A stretch of DNA of 64,000 nucleotides from assembly GCF_000687555.1 (NCBI RefSeq), contig NZ_JHWJ01000003.1:186001-250000 (forward strand), given 5' to 3'. Below, piece after piece: positions 62,842 to 64,000 of this stretch. The position numbers and the translations under genes were made by a program. Under the pieces are notes generated by a model, which searched no databases, had not been told where the DNA came from, and worked only from the letters and a program-made list of their open reading frames with translations. Source of the stretch: [Clostridium] aerotolerans DSM 5434 (lineage in GTDB: Bacteria > Bacillota > Clostridia > Lachnospirales > Lachnospiraceae). Positions within the stretch are counted from its first letter, which is position 1. Every line of letters starts with the position of its first letter.

Positions 62842-63027
62842 CTAAAGCTCCTGCTTTTCCCTTTCCTGCTCATCAAAACAGTGAAAACAGCATCCGCTGC
62901 ATCCAGAACAGTTTCCGCAGCAGTTACCCTTTTGCTTTGTCAATTTCTTTCCGGCAAGATACACCAGAACAATCAGAATCAGAGAAATAATAATCGTAGA
63001 TCCATTGGCGGAAAGCCACAACAGCAT
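62842..63027 (-). CDS. Small Cys-rich membrane protein (FeoB-associated type)
   Basis: A 61-residue protein: one TM helix (STIIISLILIVLVYLAG), a short basic stretch (KKLTKQKG) and a cysteine cluster NCCGNCSGCSGCCFHCFDE with eight cysteines and one histidine. It resembles the FeoB-associated Cys-rich proteins that accompany ferrous iron transporters, but no feoA or feoB gene is nearby. GGAG precedes the ATG by nine bases. The cluster suggests metal or redox binding; the function is unknown. Confidence 0.75.
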   Translation of the reverse strand: MLLWLSANGSTIIISLILIVLVYLAGKKLTKQKGNCCGNCSGCSGCCFHCFDEQEREKQEL

Positions 63028-63057
63028 AAGAGGTCTCTCCTTCCTTTATTGTCCCCA

Positions 63058-63076
63058 TCTCTAAGTAGCTTAGAGA
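63058..63076. promoter_or_regulatory. Inverted repeat upstream of the Cys-rich membrane protein gene
   Basis: TCTCTAAG-TAG-CTTAGAGA is a perfect 8-bp inverted repeat with a three-base centre, about 30 bases before the start codon. It could be an operator or a leader hairpin. Confidence 0.4.
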
Positions 63077-63156
63077 ATCAGATACTTTTATATATAGAAT
63101 ATTCTCTCGCTCACGGATTGTAGCCAGGTTCCAGATAAATCATTGCATACCTGTCA

Positions 63157-64000
63157 TTATTTATTTACTCTGGACTTAATGAGTTTTCCGATTTCCTTTA
63201 CCGTCTCTGATGGCTGATAATCCTCTTCATCAAACAAAAACTGATGCAGGTGCTTGACACTGTCCACCATATCAATGGGCACAACGTAGTCCTTTACTTT
63301 CCCGATGGCAGCGTCTTTTACTTTATAGGGAAATCCCTCCGATACTGTCATGTGGAACCGCCTCACATTCTTTATCAGGGGCAGAAGATCCTTCATTCCA
63401 ATGCTGGTCGATATCTGGGGAAGAACGGTAGATACCAGCCTATTTAAGGTAGGCAGATCAGCTTCTCTGGCCTTCTTAAGCACCAGATTCGCAACCTCTC
63501 TCTGCCGTTCCGTCCGCTTAAAGTCAGTATCCGTTTTACGAAGCCTGGCATAAGCCACCGCCTGAACCCCATCTAAATGATTTAAGCCTTCCTTCTTTAG
63601 ATGATGGGAGCCTATGCCTGTAGATTCCACGGTCTCCGTAATAAAACCATTGATTAACCGAAACTCTTCATGGCTGATATCAACATCAATCCCGCCCAAA
63701 ATATTGATAGCCTCTGCAACCGCCTTCCAGCTAAATGCGGCATAATCATCAATGCTTAAATCAAGATTTTCTGTCAGAGCCTCCACTGCCTGTGCAGGAC
63801 CTCCAAAGAAGTAGGCATCGTTGATCTTCCCATACCGTCCTTTTTTATCAAGCTTTAAGTAAGTATCGCGGTATACAGAAACGACTCTCATTTCTCCGGT
63901 ACCCAGATTAATATTAAAGACCATCTGCATATCAGACCTGGTACTCTTTTTTAAATTGCCTTCTCTGGAATCCACACCGAAGACAGCAACGGTCCAATAG
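63157..64000 (-). CDS. LytR-CpsA-Psr family cell-wall ligase (5' end cut by window)
   Basis: LCP proteins attach wall polymers such as teichoic acids to peptidoglycan. The frame stays open to the window edge; upstream of the first internal Met it reads WTVAVFGVDSREGN, the conserved LCP core start, so the N-terminal TM part is missing. Further family motifs are RSDMQMVFNINLGTG, VVSVYRDTYL, YGKINDAYFFGG, INILGGIDVDIS, LDGVQAVAYARLRKTD and FKRTERQREV. The C-terminus ends within a normal tail at 63157. Confidence 0.93.
   Translation of the reverse strand, partial: YWTVAVFGVDSREGNLKKSTRSDMQMVFNINLGTGEMRVVSVYRDTYLKLDKKGRYGKINDAYFFGGPAQAVEALTENLDLSIDDYAAFSWKAVAEAINILGGIDVDISHEEFRLINGFITETVESTGIGSHHLKKEGLNHLDGVQAVAYARLRKTDTDFKRTERQREVANLVLKKAREADLPTLNRLVSTVLPQISTSIGMKDLLPLIKNVRRFHMTVSEGFPYKVKDAAIGKVKDYVVPIDMVDSVKHLHQFLFDEEDYQPSETVKEIGKLIKSRVNK

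Noticed and set aside
1-64000. Insertion sequences, prophage, integrase, tRNA or rRNA genes
   Set aside because: No transposase, integrase or phage-type protein, no terminal inverted repeats with target duplications and no tRNA-like cloverleaf were recognised; the region reads as core and metabolic chromosome.

Overview
The window looks like chromosomal DNA of an anaerobic, spore-forming Firmicute, most likely a Lachnospiraceae member near Lacrimispora / the old Clostridium saccharolyticum group. The support is a gene order tig-clpP-clpX-lon-engB typical of low-GC Gram-positives, strong AGGAGG-type ribosome sites, an alpha/beta spore protein-like gene, lipobox-type solute-binding proteins, [FeFe]-hydrogenase maturases and an anaerobic (cobalt-early) cobalamin pathway. 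The family is recognised from gene content; the genus is inference. Almost every gene is on the minus strand; only three clear genes are on plus (CYTH protein, polysaccharide deacetylase, peptidase E).

Layout on the minus strand, from low to high coordinates. 1-6.3 kb: protein quality control (engB partial, lon, clpX, clpP, tig). 6.4-12.5 kb: a sensory operon with a galactose-binding-type lipoprotein, a DJ-1/PfpI protein, a family-1 solute-binding lipoprotein and a Cache-HAMP-PAS-GGDEF-EAL protein. 12.6-13.1 kb: plus-strand CYTH gene. 13.2-22.6 kb: an Mgl-type sugar ABC transporter (mglBAC) beside its probable sensor operon: YesN-type regulator, LytS/YesM-type kinase and two membrane-anchored sugar-binding proteins.

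22.6-41.1 kb: cobalamin synthesis in two blocks. The upstream block (cbiD, L, F, G, H, a cbiJ-cbiE fusion, T, A, cobT, cobU) starts at a promoter near 41.1 kb. The downstream block (cobS, a short cobU-like gene, cbiB, cobD, cbiP, cbiC) starts at its own promoter near 28.2 kb. Between them sits an H-cluster maturation cassette (TM1266-type regulator, hydG, hydF) with its own promoter, a roughly 100-nt leader that folds on paper into a closed multi-helix structure, and an intrinsic terminator. This leader is the best candidate in the window for an undescribed regulatory element.

41.2-44.0 kb: a SASP-like gene and an envelope-stress-type module (PspC, PadR, DUF1700, DUF4097, PspC) behind a consensus promoter with an 11-bp direct repeat. 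44.2-46.2 kb: a pyridoxamine-oxidase-fold protein and a MocR regulator. 46.3-51.2 kb: a ribose-type ABC system followed by an orphan TRAP binding protein whose ribosome site lies in a hairpin. 51.4-54.1 kb: TetR regulator and an old-yellow-enzyme-type reductase. 54.3-56.6 kb: a second YesN/YesM-type two-component pair. 56.7-59.5 kb: D,D-carboxypeptidase and polysaccharide deacetylase. 59.6-61.9 kb: two CobW-family GTPases, one with a C-terminal YcgQ-like domain and one with a long His/Cys repeat. 62-64 kb: peptidase E, a Cys-rich small membrane protein and a partial LytR-CpsA-Psr protein.

The main themes are sugar sensing and uptake with several paralogous binding proteins, cobalamin and hydrogenase cofactor assembly, and envelope maintenance. 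Promoter, operator and terminator calls are pattern matches by eye, without folding or homology software.
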